This document shows, piece after piece, positions 27,881-37,343 of a stretch of 64,000 nt of DNA (positions within the stretch are counted from its first letter, which is position 1; each line of letters opens with the position of its first letter). Source of the stretch: Pedobacter metabolipauper (GTDB taxonomy: Bacteria > Bacteroidota > Bacteroidia > Sphingobacteriales > Sphingobacteriaceae); contig NZ_SNYC01000003.1 of the NCBI RefSeq assembly GCF_004362715.1, positions 869,601 to 933,600 on the forward strand, written 5' to 3'. Under the pieces are notes generated by a model. It saw nothing but the letters and a program-made list of their open reading frames with translations, did no database searches and had not been told where the DNA came from. Made by a program: the position numbers and the translations under genes.

Positions 27881-28972
27881 TTAGCAAAGAAAACCGCCGC
27901 CTAAAAGGTCATTCCCTTCATAAAATACTGCAGACTGGCCCGGTGCTACTGCAGATACAGAATGATCAAATACCACACGCATTCTATCCTTTTCCTGAAC
28001 AATAGTACTTAAAGTACCAGCATCCTTATACCTGATCTTAGTAACTACATTGTCTAAAGGCTCATTAATGTTGGCATATTTAACGAGGTTAATGTTTCTA
28101 ACCATAGCTTCACCACGTTCCAGTTCATCGGCCCTGCCTAAAACAACGGTATTACTTTCCGGAAGGATGCGGATCACAAACATAGGCTCACCAAATGCAA
28201 TACCAAGGCCTTTACGCTGTCCAATGGTATAGAAAGGATAGCCCTTATGCTGACCAACAACCATCCCGTTACTCAGAATGAAGTTACCTCCGGCCACACG
28301 GTCTTCCAGATCTTCAACTTTATGTTTTAAGAATGAGCGGTAATCGTTATCCGGAACAAAGCAGATCTCGTAGCTTTCGCTTTTCTTAGCCAGTTCTTCC
28401 TGTCCCATATCCATGGCCATCTGGCGGATATCCGCTTTAGCAAAAGAACCTAAAGGAAATTTAGTACGGGCAAGGTTTTCCTGAGAAACCCCCCACAGTA
28501 CATAAGACTGATCTTTGTTTTCATCGAGCCCTTTAGAAATCACATAACGGTCATTCTCCTGTTTCCTGATGTTGGCATAATGACCGGTCGCAATAAATTC
28601 GCAATCCAGTTTATTGGCACGTTTTAATAAAGCTTCCCATTTAATGTGGGTATTACAAAGTACGCAGGGATTTGGAGTACGTCCGGATAGATATTCATCT
28701 ACAAAGTTATCGATCACAAAATCACCAAACTCATCGCGGATGTCTAATATATAATGAGGAAAACCATAATTTACAGCCAGGGTACGTGCATCATTGATGC
28801 TGTCCAGACTGCAGCAACCCGTTTCTTTACTGGAGCTTCCGGAGGTAGCATAGTCCCAGGTCTTCATGGTTAAGCCAATTACTTCATACCCCTGTTCATG
28901 CAGCATTACTGCCGCTACCGAACTGTCTACCCCGCCACTCATGGCTACCAATATTCTACCGAGTTTACTCAT
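27881..28972 (-). CDS. mnmA: tRNA-specific 2-thiouridylase
   Basis: 363 residues. MnmA thiolates U34 of tRNA-Glu, -Gln and -Lys. PP-loop SGGVDSS (12-18) binds ATP; the catalytic Cys103 (TPNPCVLCN) and Cys204 (SYEICFVPD) are both present; GHYAN and IGQRKGLG are family signatures. An extra CC pair near residue 53 is usual in this group. Convergent with the nucleotidase gene, 13 bases apart. A -7 box match (CAAAAATA on the plus strand, 28990-28997) lies 17 bases before the start. Confidence 0.96.
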   Translation of the reverse strand: MSKLGRILVAMSGGVDSSVAAVMLHEQGYEVIGLTMKTWDYATSGSSSKETGCCSLDSINDARTLAVNYGFPHYILDIRDEFGDFVIDNFVDEYLSGRTPNPCVLCNTHIKWEALLKRANKLDCEFIATGHYANIRKQENDRYVISKGLDENKDQSYVLWGVSQENLARTKFPLGSFAKADIRQMAMDMGQEELAKKSESYEICFVPDNDYRSFLKHKVEDLEDRVAGGNFILSNGMVVGQHKGYPFYTIGQRKGLGIAFGEPMFVIRILPESNTVVLGRADELERGEAMVRNINLVKYANINEPLDNVVTKIRYKDAGTLSTIVQEKDRMRVVFDHSVSAVAPGQSAVFYEGNDLLGGGFLC

Positions 28973-29161
28973 TGTGATTTATTCAGCCGCAAAAATAAAG
29001 GTTTTTAACCATACATTTTCATTACAGGCGTCAAGGACTTGTAAAAAGTTGAAGAGTATACGGTATAGTTAAACGATATAGCACAACTGTAATCACTGTT
29101 TTTTATGATATTTTTTTATATCTTAGGCTTTTTAAGAAATGATTAGAATTTAAGTTAAAAC

Positions 29162-31447
29162 ATGAAAAAAATCTTATTCTACTGTTTGTTACTGCCGTCC
29201 CTATCGGTTAGTGCCCAACAAAACCTGGTTAAATATGTAAAACCAATCATTGGTACCCAAAAAATGGGCCATACCTATCCGGGAGCAACCGTCCCGTTTG
29301 GATCAGTACAATTAAGTCCGGATACAGATACACTCTCTTACGAGCTTAACGGCAAGTACAATGGTGATGTATATAAGTATTGTGCCGGTTATAAATATGA
29401 AGACAAAACGATTGTTGGTTTTAGCCACACGCACTTTAGCGGAACAGGGCACTCTGATCTTGGAGATTTTCTGATCATGCCAACACAAGGCAAGCTTCAG
29501 TTAAACCCGGGTGTTGCCAGCAACCCTAAATCAGGTTTCCGTTCTGCATTCTCTCATGATAATGAAGTTGCTGAAGCCGGATATTATAAAGTTAAACTGG
29601 ATGATAACAACATCACCGCAGAAATGACCGCAACAACAAGGGTAGGGATGCACCAGTATACTTTCCCCAAATCAGAGCAGTCGCACGTAATCCTTGACCT
29701 CATGTCAGGAATTTACAACTATGATGATAAAACAGTTTGGACATACGTACGTGTAGTAAATGATACATTAATTACCGGTTACAGACAAACCAATGGATGG
29801 GCCCGTACGCGTACCGTATATTTTGCCATGTCTTTCTCTAAACCATTTAAAAGCTACGGACAGAAGAACTTTGAGCCTAGCCAGGTTTATAAAGGTTTCT
29901 GGAGAAAGTTTGACCAAACAAAGAACTTCCCGGAAATAGCCGGTAAAAGAATCAGAATGTATTTTGATTTCAGTACAGAAGAGAATGAAAAGGTAAAGAT
30001 CAAATTTGCGCTATCGCCGGTTAGCCAGGATAATGCATTGGAGAATATGCGTGCAGAAGCACCAGGATGGGACTTTGAAAAAGTTAAGCAGCAAGCCCAG
30101 GCTACCTGGAATACCGAACTAAATAAAATCAAGGTAGAAACATCTGAAGACGACAAGATCAACTTCTATACCGCGATGTACCATGCATTCATTAACCCAA
30201 CAAATTACAGCGATGTTAACGGCCAGTACAAAGGTTTAGATCAAAATGTACACCAGGCAAACGGGTTTACGAATTATACTACTTTCTCTCTTTGGGATAC
30301 CTACAGGGCATTACATCCGTTCTTTAACATCATGCAGCCATCCAGAAATAACGACATGGTTAAATCTATGATGGCACATTATGATCAGAGTACCCTGAAA
30401 ATGCTTCCGGTATGGTCACATTACGCAAATGACAATTGGTGTATGAGTGGTTACCACAGTGTTTCTGTTGTTGCTGATGCGATCATCAAAGGAGTTTACA
30501 ATGGTGATGCCAACCAGGCACTGGATGCCTGTATCACTACAGCCAATCACCGCAGTTATGAAGGCATTGGCGAATACATCGATAAAGGTTATATCGCAGC
30601 AGAACGCAGCGGAACGTCTGTATCGAACACGCTTGAATATGCTTATGATGATTGGTGTATAGCGCAAATGGCTAAGAAATTAAACCGTACAGCTGTTTAC
30701 CAGGAATTCTCTAAACGCTCTGCCAACTGGAAAAATGTATTTGATAAATCAATCGGCTTCATGAGACCAAAAATGGCGGATGGTTCCTTTAAAAAAGATT
30801 TTGATGCCTTAAGTACACATGGCCAGGGCTTCATTGAAGGAAATACCTGGAACTATAGTTTCTTTGTACCACACGATCCGGTATCTATGATCGCTGAAAT
30901 GGGCGGAAAACAAAAAGTAGCATCCAGATTGGATTCCTTATTTACCATGCACCTTCCAGACATTTTCTTTGCGGATACAGAGGACATCACAAGAGAAGGA
31001 ATCATTGGCGGTTATGTTCATGGCAACGAACCGGCTCACCACGTGGCGTATTTATATAACTGGATCGATCAGTCATGGAAAACGCAGGAAAGGGTTCGTA
31101 TGATCTTAAAGATGCAGTATAAACCAACACCAGATGGTCTGGGCGGAAATGACGACTGCGGACAAATGAGTGCCTGGTATATGTTCTCTTCTTTAGGTTT
31201 TTACCCGGTTTCTCCAGGTTCTGATGAGTATTCTTTAGGAAGTCCGGCCGTTAAATCTGCAGCATTGACACTGGAAAATGGCAAAACATTTAATATAGAA
31301 GCGATCAACCAGAGTGATAAAAATGTATATGTTCAAAAAGTATTGTTAAATGGAAAACCATTAACTACGCATACCATCAAACATGCAGACATTACCAGTG
31401 GTGGTAAGCTTACTTTTTACATGAGCTCTAAGCCAACTAAGAAATAA
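29162..31447 (+). CDS. GH92 family alpha-mannosidase
   Basis: 761 residues with signal peptide (ending VSAQ). GH92 enzymes are calcium-dependent exo-alpha-mannosidases acting on N-glycan or yeast mannan. Family signatures: KPIIGTQKMGHTYPGATVPFG, FSHTHFSGTG, FSLWDTYRALHPF, GYIAAERSGTSVSNTLEYAYDDW, EGNTWNYSFFVPHD, GNEPAHHVAYLYNW and GGNDDCGQMSAWYMFSSLGFYPVSPG. The acidic catalytic residues lie in these last motifs. Length is standard. No Sus genes adjoin it, so it is not in an obvious polysaccharide locus. A strong terminator follows. Confidence 0.95.
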   Translation: MKKILFYCLLLPSLSVSAQQNLVKYVKPIIGTQKMGHTYPGATVPFGSVQLSPDTDTLSYELNGKYNGDVYKYCAGYKYEDKTIVGFSHTHFSGTGHSDLGDFLIMPTQGKLQLNPGVASNPKSGFRSAFSHDNEVAEAGYYKVKLDDNNITAEMTATTRVGMHQYTFPKSEQSHVILDLMSGIYNYDDKTVWTYVRVVNDTLITGYRQTNGWARTRTVYFAMSFSKPFKSYGQKNFEPSQVYKGFWRKFDQTKNFPEIAGKRIRMYFDFSTEENEKVKIKFALSPVSQDNALENMRAEAPGWDFEKVKQQAQATWNTELNKIKVETSEDDKINFYTAMYHAFINPTNYSDVNGQYKGLDQNVHQANGFTNYTTFSLWDTYRALHPFFNIMQPSRNNDMVKSMMAHYDQSTLKMLPVWSHYANDNWCMSGYHSVSVVADAIIKGVYNGDANQALDACITTANHRSYEGIGEYIDKGYIAAERSGTSVSNTLEYAYDDWCIAQMAKKLNRTAVYQEFSKRSANWKNVFDKSIGFMRPKMADGSFKKDFDALSTHGQGFIEGNTWNYSFFVPHDPVSMIAEMGGKQKVASRLDSLFTMHLPDIFFADTEDITREGIIGGYVHGNEPAHHVAYLYNWIDQSWKTQERVRMILKMQYKPTPDGLGGNDDCGQMSAWYMFSSLGFYPVSPGSDEYSLGSPAVKSAALTLENGKTFNIEAINQSDKNVYVQKVLLNGKPLTTHTIKHADITSGGKLTFYMSSKPTKK

Positions 31448-31537
31448 GTGTAATGACAGGCCATTCAAAATAATAATAATTCTTTTGAAATAGACAATAA
31501 AAGCCCTGCATTACAATCAGGAAAAATGACAATAATC

Positions 31538-31585
31538 AAATGCCCCTATTAAAAGCAGTGCGCATCTTTTAATGGGGGCATTTTT
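31538..31585 (+). terminator. Strong intrinsic terminator after the GH92 gene
   Basis: An 18-bp stem with one G-U pair (31538-31555 with 31566-31583) and a ten-base loop, then five T including the stem end. Confidence 0.88.
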
Positions 31586-31716
31586 ATAGGCAAAAAATCA
31601 ACTCTGCAATCCAATTAGATGTTAAGGGCATTTTTATACCGTAAATAAAGCCATATATTTATCTTTAAGGCCAGATAAGAATTCATATAGCGCATGTATA
31701 CCTGAACATAGAAACA

Positions 31717-32106
31717 ATGAAGAGAACAAGGATCTTATATGCTGCAATGGTTATTTTAATCGTATTCCTCGGGCTTTTATCAAGGAAGATCTCTGGGATC
31801 CCATTAGCCACCGGCGATGCACTATGGGCATTGATGATCTTTTTTATAGTAAGGTTCCTGCTGATTAATTCCAGCATCAGGTTAATCGCATTGATCAGTT
31901 TGTCCATTTGTTACCTTGTAGAAACCAGCCAGCTCTACCAGGCAGAATGGATCAATAACATGAGGCAGACCATACCAGGCCGGTTAATTTTAGGGCAGGG
32001 GTTTCTTTGGAGTGACTTCCTGGCCTATACCATAGGTGTACTGGCTGGCTTTTTAATTGAGCTGATCCTGATAAAAAGATTAAATACTGCAAAGTCCAGT
32101 ACTTAA
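31717..32106 (+). CDS. DUF2809 membrane protein
   Basis: 129 residues with four membrane segments. ATGDALWALMIFF, YLVETSQLYQAEW, GRLILGQGFLWSDFLAYTIGV are the conserved DUF2809 stretches. Function unknown; members are small inner-membrane proteins. Single gene whose last codons lie within a hairpin. Confidence 0.85.
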   Translation: MKRTRILYAAMVILIVFLGLLSRKISGIPLATGDALWALMIFFIVRFLLINSSIRLIALISLSICYLVETSQLYQAEWINNMRQTIPGRLILGQGFLWSDFLAYTIGVLAGFLIELILIKRLNTAKSST

Positions 32107-32122
32107 TTGCACTGGACTTTAG
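32091..32122 (+). terminator. Hairpin at the end of the DUF2809 gene
   Basis: AAAGTCCAGT pairs perfectly with ACTGGACTTT (32111-32120); the stop codon lies in the ten-base loop. The T tract after it is weak. Confidence 0.55.
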
Positions 32123-32242
32123 TTATAACATTTTAAATCTTAAGCTAAACAGGTCTCTGGCTAAATAGATGACTAAAATAGTTTGAGGTCAACCTGGTGA
32201 TTAGAAATACCATTTGTAAAAGAACATCTACTTTTGAGCGCG

Positions 32243-32560
32243 CTATACAAATTCCGGAACGCTTCTCGGATCGTTTCCCTGGATTTGATTTTTCCTGATA
32301 TCAGAAAGCTCTTTAGGTTTTTTGGTGATCTTTTTATTCAGATCACTTGCAGAGGTATATAATAAAATGCCGCCAAGCACTAATTTTTGGATTCCATTAA
32401 CTGGATTCTTACCCATATCACGAATTCCTTTTTGTACAAAATATACGCCTGCAATCGTAGAAATAAGTCTTCTACCGGATTCTAATTCTTCAGTTTCATA
32501 AGCACTCAATAAAGAGCTTACAAAGGTTAGTGCTAAATTATCTTTAAATTTCCTTAACAT
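32243..32560 (-). CDS. Small hypothetical protein, possibly membrane-associated
   Basis: 105 residues. No recognised family. Two moderately hydrophobic segments (LISTIAGVYFVQKG and IQKLVLGGILLYTSASD) flank a GIRDMGKNPVNG turn, suggesting a small hairpin membrane protein or amphipathic helices. The C-terminus is basic and polar. Own transcription unit. Confidence 0.6.
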   Translation of the reverse strand: MLRKFKDNLALTFVSSLLSAYETEELESGRRLISTIAGVYFVQKGIRDMGKNPVNGIQKLVLGGILLYTSASDLNKKITKKPKELSDIRKNQIQGNDPRSVPEFV

Positions 32561-32707
32561 TTCACATTCATTTATCTAAATATTCAACATAAACAGATTA
32601 ATATTTGTTTGTTTATTTATGTGAATAGTAGTATTCCATTATTAATCAGGGGTTAAGCTTTATGTTTTTTTAGTACAATAAAGCTAGTCATTAAATTTTT
32701 CAAATGA

Positions 32708-33322
32708 TCAGGCAGTGAACAGATATTTTATCAGCAGATCGTCAATCTTTTCAAACTTGCCAATAACTGTATTTAGATTTGCTTTCCTAACTTCAAACTT
32801 AAGGGTACAGTCGTTATCAAAGTGTTGTGACAATACCGAAAGCTGTTCCTCTTTTACAAGGCGCATCACATCGTTCATCACCAGGTAACTGAAATGGACT
32901 TCATAAATATCGTTTACTGTTTTTTCAATAATGCTGGCAGCACCAAGCGCATCTGCAGCCGCAGATTTATAGGCGTTGATCAGCCCGGGAACACCAAGAA
33001 GCGTCCCACCGAAATACCTGACTACAACGATCAATAAATTGGTAACATCAGCAGAAAGCATCGTATTTAATATCGGTCTGCCGGCAGTCCCCGAAGGCTC
33101 ACCATCATCCTGGATCCTGAAAACAGAACGATCCGGACTTAAACGCAGCGCCCAGCAAAAGTGCCTGGCCTTGGCGTGCTCCAAACGGAGTTTTTGAAGA
33201 ATTCCTTTTACCTCATCCTCAGTTGAAATGGGGTAGGCATACGCTATAAACTTGCTGCCCTTATCTCTAAACAGCCCCTCAGATTCTGCCAATATGGTTC
33301 TGTACGTATCATCGAACAGCAT
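32708..33322 (-). CDS. YigZ / IMPACT family protein (UPF0029)
   Basis: 204 residues. KGSKFIAYAYP, HAKARHFCWALRL, DDGEPSGTAGRPIL and VVVRYFGGTLLGVPGLINAY are diagnostic of the UPF0029 N-terminal domain, followed by a short ferredoxin-like C-terminal domain. Bacterial role is unclear; the eukaryotic relative IMPACT binds a translation regulator. The start overlaps the upstream EamA gene by 14 bases, so it is the last gene of a ribD-EamA-yigZ operon. Confidence 0.92.
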   Translation of the reverse strand: MLFDDTYRTILAESEGLFRDKGSKFIAYAYPISTEDEVKGILQKLRLEHAKARHFCWALRLSPDRSVFRIQDDGEPSGTAGRPILNTMLSADVTNLLIVVVRYFGGTLLGVPGLINAYKSAAADALGAASIIEKTVNDIYEVHFSYLVMNDVMRLVKEEQLSVLSQHFDNDCTLKFEVRKANLNTVIGKFEKIDDLLIKYLFTA

Positions 33323-34178
33323 AGATCTGTGTTAAAGTGATTAAAATGATGGCTATAACCGCTAAAAAGAGGCCGGCATAATTTAACTTATTCAATTTCT
33401 CTTTAAAGATCACAATGCCAATGATGCTGCCTGTAACAATAACACCAATATTCATAGCTGCAAAAACTGTTGATGGTTCATCGGCCATCGCACTGTGCGC
33501 CTTAAGGTAAAAAAGGATGTTAAAGAAATTGAAAAAGCCAAGGATACATCCGCACAGAAAGTTGACCAGTTGTAACTTCTGCTTTTTAACCATAGAAAGG
33601 TATAGCAATGATAACAAGGACAGAATGAATGACAATACAAATATAATGACCAGCGAGCTGGTGTATGGTATTGATTTGATCAGTGCTACTTTTTTAAAAA
33701 GGATATCAATTACGCCAAAACCTATAAATACAATCAGGGGATAGATCCAATCCAGTTTCTTACCTTTCTGATCTGTCTTTTTACTGAGCATCAAAAAGAT
33801 AGCAATAAGGCCAATTAATAAACCAGAAACCTTCAGTGCTGTAAAATGCTCTTTAAATAAAAAGTAAGATGCAAGTATTGGAATGAAGAGTGATAAACGC
33901 TGTGCGGTTTCAGTTTTAACAATTCCAATGTTACGTACTGAAGCGGCGAGAAACCAAAATATAACCGGCAATAAAATCCCGAGCAGGATATAGGTATCTG
34001 ATACCTGGTTTTCAAGCAGGGAATTCAGGTCAGGCTTAAAAAAGATAATGCTCAATAAAATAGCAAAGAAGTAATTCCATGCAACAGCCTGAAATATATT
34101 TATCCGGTATCTTCGGGCTAATTTTAACAGCACCGCTACGGTTACACTACAGCAGACGCTTACAATTAAATAGATCAT
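33309..34178 (-). CDS. EamA/DMT superfamily transporter
   Basis: 289 residues with ten predicted membrane helices and two repeated five-helix halves; the second half starts near KKLDWIYPLIVFIGFG. AQRLSLFIPILASYFLFKE and FAAMNIGVIVTGSIIGIVIFKEKL are the typical EamA ends with a conserved Glu. Substrate cannot be told. The overlap with ribD (four bases, ATGA) suggests an operon, so a flavin or a related metabolite is possible but speculative. Confidence 0.85.
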   Translation of the reverse strand: MIYLIVSVCCSVTVAVLLKLARRYRINIFQAVAWNYFFAILLSIIFFKPDLNSLLENQVSDTYILLGILLPVIFWFLAASVRNIGIVKTETAQRLSLFIPILASYFLFKEHFTALKVSGLLIGLIAIFLMLSKKTDQKGKKLDWIYPLIVFIGFGVIDILFKKVALIKSIPYTSSLVIIFVLSFILSLLSLLYLSMVKKQKLQLVNFLCGCILGFFNFFNILFYLKAHSAMADEPSTVFAAMNIGVIVTGSIIGIVIFKEKLNKLNYAGLFLAVIAIILITLTQIYAVR

Positions 34179-35230
34179 TTTTTACTGTAATTTTGATAAA
34201 TGGTTAGCTTGTCCTTCTCTACTTCGTATTGTTCTGTAATGATCCCGTGGACCTGGGGTGATGCCATTCCGTCTTCCCATGAAGTTCCTGAGGTAAATAC
34301 CCTGGCTTCATCCCAAAGACCTCCTGAAATAAATTGATTCAATATGTTGGCTCCTCCTTCAATGATAACCGATTGAATATCCATCAGGTACAATTGAAAG
34401 GCTATTTTTTGAGGTAAATAATATTGCATATCTTCCATTTGAAGGTATTGAATATTCCCCTCAACGGCAGACTTAATCTCATTGATGATTACGGTCTTTG
34501 CGGCATCATTATAGATCTTAGCGGTCAATGGAACCTGCAGGTTCCGGTCTATCACAATCCGGATCGGGTTTTTACCCGGCCATTCCCGGGCGCTCAACTG
34601 CGGATCATCTGCAATTGCAGTTTGTTTACCAATCAATATGGCATCTTCTTCAGTTCTCCATTTATGAACCAGTTTTTTTGATAAAGGCCCGCTAATCCAT
34701 TGCTGAATGGTATTCTTAGGCGCAAAGAACCCATTAGCCGTAGTTGCCCATTTTAATATAATATAAGGGCGCTGGGCGTTGATCCGGGTAAAAAACCGGC
34801 GATTTAAAGCACGGCACTGTTCATCAAGAATACCGGTTACTACGTTGATCCCTGCATTTTTTAACTTTTCAATTCCCTTGCCATCGACATCAGAAAAAGG
34901 ATCCCGGTTACCGATCACCACCTTTTTCAATTGGTGTCTGATCAAAAGATCAGCACAAGGGGGGGTCTTCCCAAAATGGGCACATGGTTCCAGTGTTACA
35001 TAAGCAGTAGAATCTGCAAGCAATGCGGAAGCAGCTTCACCAAATCTATCGGTAACCTCCTTCACAGCGTTTACTTCAGCATGGGCCTCACCAAATTTAG
35101 CATGGTATCCTTCGCCAATGATCTTCCCATTATTAACGATTATACAACCAACCATTGGGTTTGGGCTTACATTTCCCATCCCCATTTCGGCAAGTTCAAG
35201 GCATCGCTGCATATATAATTCATCCGTCAT
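34175..35230 (-). CDS. ribD: Bifunctional diaminohydroxyphosphoribosylaminopyrimidine deaminase / 5-amino-6-(5-phosphoribosylamino)uracil reductase
   Basis: 351 residues, second and third steps of riboflavin synthesis. Deaminase zinc site: His50 and Glu52 (HAEVNAV), Cys83 (EPCAHFGKTPPC) and Cys92. The reductase domain begins near RPYIILKWATTANGF and contains IEGGANILNQFI. Length is standard. The start codon lies five bases after a -7 box match on the minus strand (CAAAAGTA on the plus strand at 35236-35243). Confidence 0.94.
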   Translation of the reverse strand: MTDELYMQRCLELAEMGMGNVSPNPMVGCIIVNNGKIIGEGYHAKFGEAHAEVNAVKEVTDRFGEAASALLADSTAYVTLEPCAHFGKTPPCADLLIRHQLKKVVIGNRDPFSDVDGKGIEKLKNAGINVVTGILDEQCRALNRRFFTRINAQRPYIILKWATTANGFFAPKNTIQQWISGPLSKKLVHKWRTEEDAILIGKQTAIADDPQLSAREWPGKNPIRIVIDRNLQVPLTAKIYNDAAKTVIINEIKSAVEGNIQYLQMEDMQYYLPQKIAFQLYLMDIQSVIIEGGANILNQFISGGLWDEARVFTSGTSWEDGMASPQVHGIITEQYEVEKDKLTIYQNYSKK

Positions 35231-35235
35231 CGAAG

Positions 35236-35272
35236 CAAAAGTAAGCTATATTGTTCAATTTAATTACTTTTG
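35236..35272. promoter_or_regulatory. Divergent promoter region with inverted TACTTTTG boxes
   Basis: CAAAAGTAA (35236-35244) and TTACTTTTG (35264-35272) form a 9-bp inverted repeat. Each half is a perfect TAnnTTTG -7 box pointing outward, toward ribD and toward prmC. Each box ends five to six bases from its start codon. No good -33 element is evident for either. Confidence 0.5.
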
Positions 35273-35278
35273 TAAGGC

Positions 35279-36127
35279 ATGAATTTAAAGCAGTTATTGC
35301 CTCAGTTTAAAGAAGAGTTAGCCGGACTTTATGATGATCAGGAGGTGGTTTCCATCTACCATATGCTAGTACATCATCTTTCTGGTTTTAATAAGATGCA
35401 GCTGATCCTCAAAGGAGCGGAGTTCCTTGAGCAGCATCTGGAATCCAGATACAGGCAAGTTCTGCAGGAATTAAAGCATGGAAAACCAGTTCAGTATATA
35501 TTGGGCGAAACGCTGTTTTATGGCTTACCATTTAAAGTAAATCCAGCAGTGCTCATTCCCAGACCTGAAACAGAAGAACTCGTAGACTGGATCATAGCAG
35601 ATGCATCAGGAAGACTGCATAAAATACTTGACATCGGAACCGGAAGCGGCTGTATTGCCATTTCCTTAAAAAAGAACCTTATTGATTCAGCAGTTTCGGC
35701 GTTAGATGTTTCTGAGGATGCTTTGAACACAGCTAAAGAAAATGCATTATTAAATGGTCTGGATATTAGTTTTATTCATGCGGATATAATTACCTATCAC
35801 AGCGATGAGAAATTTGATGTGATTGTGAGTAACCCGCCTTACATTAAAGCGGATGAAATGGGAGAGATGCATCAGAATGTTCTTTCGAACGAACCGCATT
35901 TGGCGCTCTTCGTATCTAACGAGCGTCCTTTGATCTTTTATGAAGCAATAGCTGATTTTGCTAAATTAAACCTTCAGAATGGAGGATTGCTCTATTTTGA
36001 GATCAATGAATATTTAGGAAAAGAAACGATAAATATGTTGGAAGATAAAGGATTCATTGGCATCGAATTGCGTAAAGATATGCAGGGAAAAGACCGGATG
36101 GTCCGTTGTGCGTTACCCAAATCTTAA
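35279..36127 (+). CDS. prmC: Peptide chain release factor N5-glutamine methyltransferase
   Basis: 282 residues. PrmC methylates the Gln of the GGQ motif in release factors. LIPRPETEELVDWI binds the factor, LDIGTGSGCIAISL is the SAM-binding motif, and N185-P-P-Y188 is the catalytic NPPY. The end MQGKDRMVRC is the usual closing motif. Divergent from ribD, 48 bases apart. Confidence 0.94.
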   Translation: MNLKQLLPQFKEELAGLYDDQEVVSIYHMLVHHLSGFNKMQLILKGAEFLEQHLESRYRQVLQELKHGKPVQYILGETLFYGLPFKVNPAVLIPRPETEELVDWIIADASGRLHKILDIGTGSGCIAISLKKNLIDSAVSALDVSEDALNTAKENALLNGLDISFIHADIITYHSDEKFDVIVSNPPYIKADEMGEMHQNVLSNEPHLALFVSNERPLIFYEAIADFAKLNLQNGGLLYFEINEYLGKETINMLEDKGFIGIELRKDMQGKDRMVRCALPKS

Positions 36128-36161
36128 TCTGCTTTGAAAAATTATGTCCCTGTTCGGCTAT

Positions 36162-36345
36162 GATTAACCTGTTAACTCAAGATCAATCAGTTCAAAAAAC
36201 ATCTTTAATCTGGTAGCTTCATTTCAATTATATGATCAAATACACATTAATGAGCTCGATTGACCTGTTAGCTCATGATCATACCGGCTCAAAAAACATC
36301 TTTGATCTAACTGCATTTTCAATTACATGATCAAATACACATTAA
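36162..36345. repeat. Direct repeat of about 89 bp, two copies
   Basis: Copy one 36162-36250, copy two 36258-36345, seven bases apart. Both open with GATT(A/G)ACCTGTTA, share TCAAAAAACATCTTT and close with ATGATCAAATACACATTAA. They diverge by scattered substitutions. No ORF spans them. They fill most of the gap between prmC and xerD. Confidence 0.85.
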
Positions 36346-36399
36346 CTATGCACTTTAGCACAAGGCATAAATCTCTAAATAATAGCCTTTTAATTAAAA

Positions 36400-37299
36400 T
36401 TAGCGTCTTGGATGAAAATCCGTAATGATCCCGCGTAAATAATCCCGGTCAAGATGGGTATAGATCTCCGTTGTTGTAATACTGGAATGGCCAAGCATTT
36501 CCTGCACGGCACGCAGATCGGCACCGCCTTCAATCAGATGCGTTGCAAAGGAATGCCTGAAAGTATGGGGACTGATGCTTTTGGTAATACCACATTTTGA
36601 CGCCAGTGTTTTAACAAGATTAAATACAGAAATCCTTGAAAGCTGACTTCCGGATTGGTTTAAAAAAATATAGTCTTCAAATCCTTTTTTTATGTCAAGG
36701 TGAACCCGGCTTTCTTCCAGGTAGATCTTTAGAAATTTAAGTGCAGACATTCCGATAGGTACGATCCGCTGTTTATTACCTTTTCCAATGACTTTGATAT
36801 ATCCATTATCGTAAAAAACATTCGAAATACGCAGGTTGAGCAATTCAGACACCCTTAATCCGCAACCATATAAAACTTCCAATATAGCCTTATTGCGCAT
36901 GCCATCAGGTTTTGACGCATCAATGGCAGCCATTAAATCTTCAATTTCATGAATATTAAGTACGTCCGGCAGCTTTTTAGCCAATCTCGGTGATTCCAGC
37001 ATTTTAGAAGGATCTTCAGAGATGATCTCTTCCATCAGTAAAAAACCAAAGAAAGATTTTAATCCTGAAATCACCCTGGCCTGGGTGCTTGGCAGCATTC
37101 CAAGCTCATTGATCCATGAAATAAATAACTTTAAGTCTGCCTCAGTAATATCCTTTAAATGAGGGCTTTTGTTTACAGATTCAAAATATTGGAACAATTT
37201 ATTGATGTCATTTAAATATGCATCTATGGAATTACCAGAAAAGGCACGTTCCAGTTTGAGGTAGTTTTTAAAGGATTTTAGGTAGCTCTTATTTATCAC
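36400..37299 (-). CDS. xerD: Tyrosine recombinase XerD
   Basis: 299 residues, the usual Xer length. SAM-like N-terminal domain followed by the catalytic set: Arg149 (GCGLRVSELL), Lys173 (GKGNKQR), His245 and Arg248 (HTFRHSFATHL), His271 (LGHSSITTT) and nucleophile Tyr280. Resolves chromosome dimers at dif. No phage or island genes adjoin it, so this is the housekeeping recombinase. The start codon is GTG. Divergent from aroQ, 44 bases apart. No dif site recognised nearby. Confidence 0.93.
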   Translation of the reverse strand: MINKSYLKSFKNYLKLERAFSGNSIDAYLNDINKLFQYFESVNKSPHLKDITEADLKLFISWINELGMLPSTQARVISGLKSFFGFLLMEEIISEDPSKMLESPRLAKKLPDVLNIHEIEDLMAAIDASKPDGMRNKAILEVLYGCGLRVSELLNLRISNVFYDNGYIKVIGKGNKQRIVPIGMSALKFLKIYLEESRVHLDIKKGFEDYIFLNQSGSQLSRISVFNLVKTLASKCGITKSISPHTFRHSFATHLIEGGADLRAVQEMLGHSSITTTEIYTHLDRDYLRGIITDFHPRR

Positions 37300-37307
37300 A
37301 CAAAAAT

Positions 37308-37338
37308 TTTCTACTGTAAGTTTTTAACTTTAAGTTTG
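37308..37338 (+). promoter_or_regulatory. Probable promoter of aroQ, directly abutting the start codon
   Basis: TAAGTTTG at 37331-37338 is a perfect -7 box; TTTC at 37308-37311 lies at the expected -33 distance. The aroQ ATG begins six bases after the box, so the mRNA may be leaderless. Confidence 0.5.
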
Positions 37339-37343
37339 AACTG

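Noticed and set aside
31683..31907. 74-residue minus-strand ORF
   Set aside because: Antisense shadow of the DUF2809 gene.
36400..37299. Integrase of a mobile element
   Set aside because: Sequence and length fit housekeeping XerD, and there are no phage, tRNA or island genes around it.
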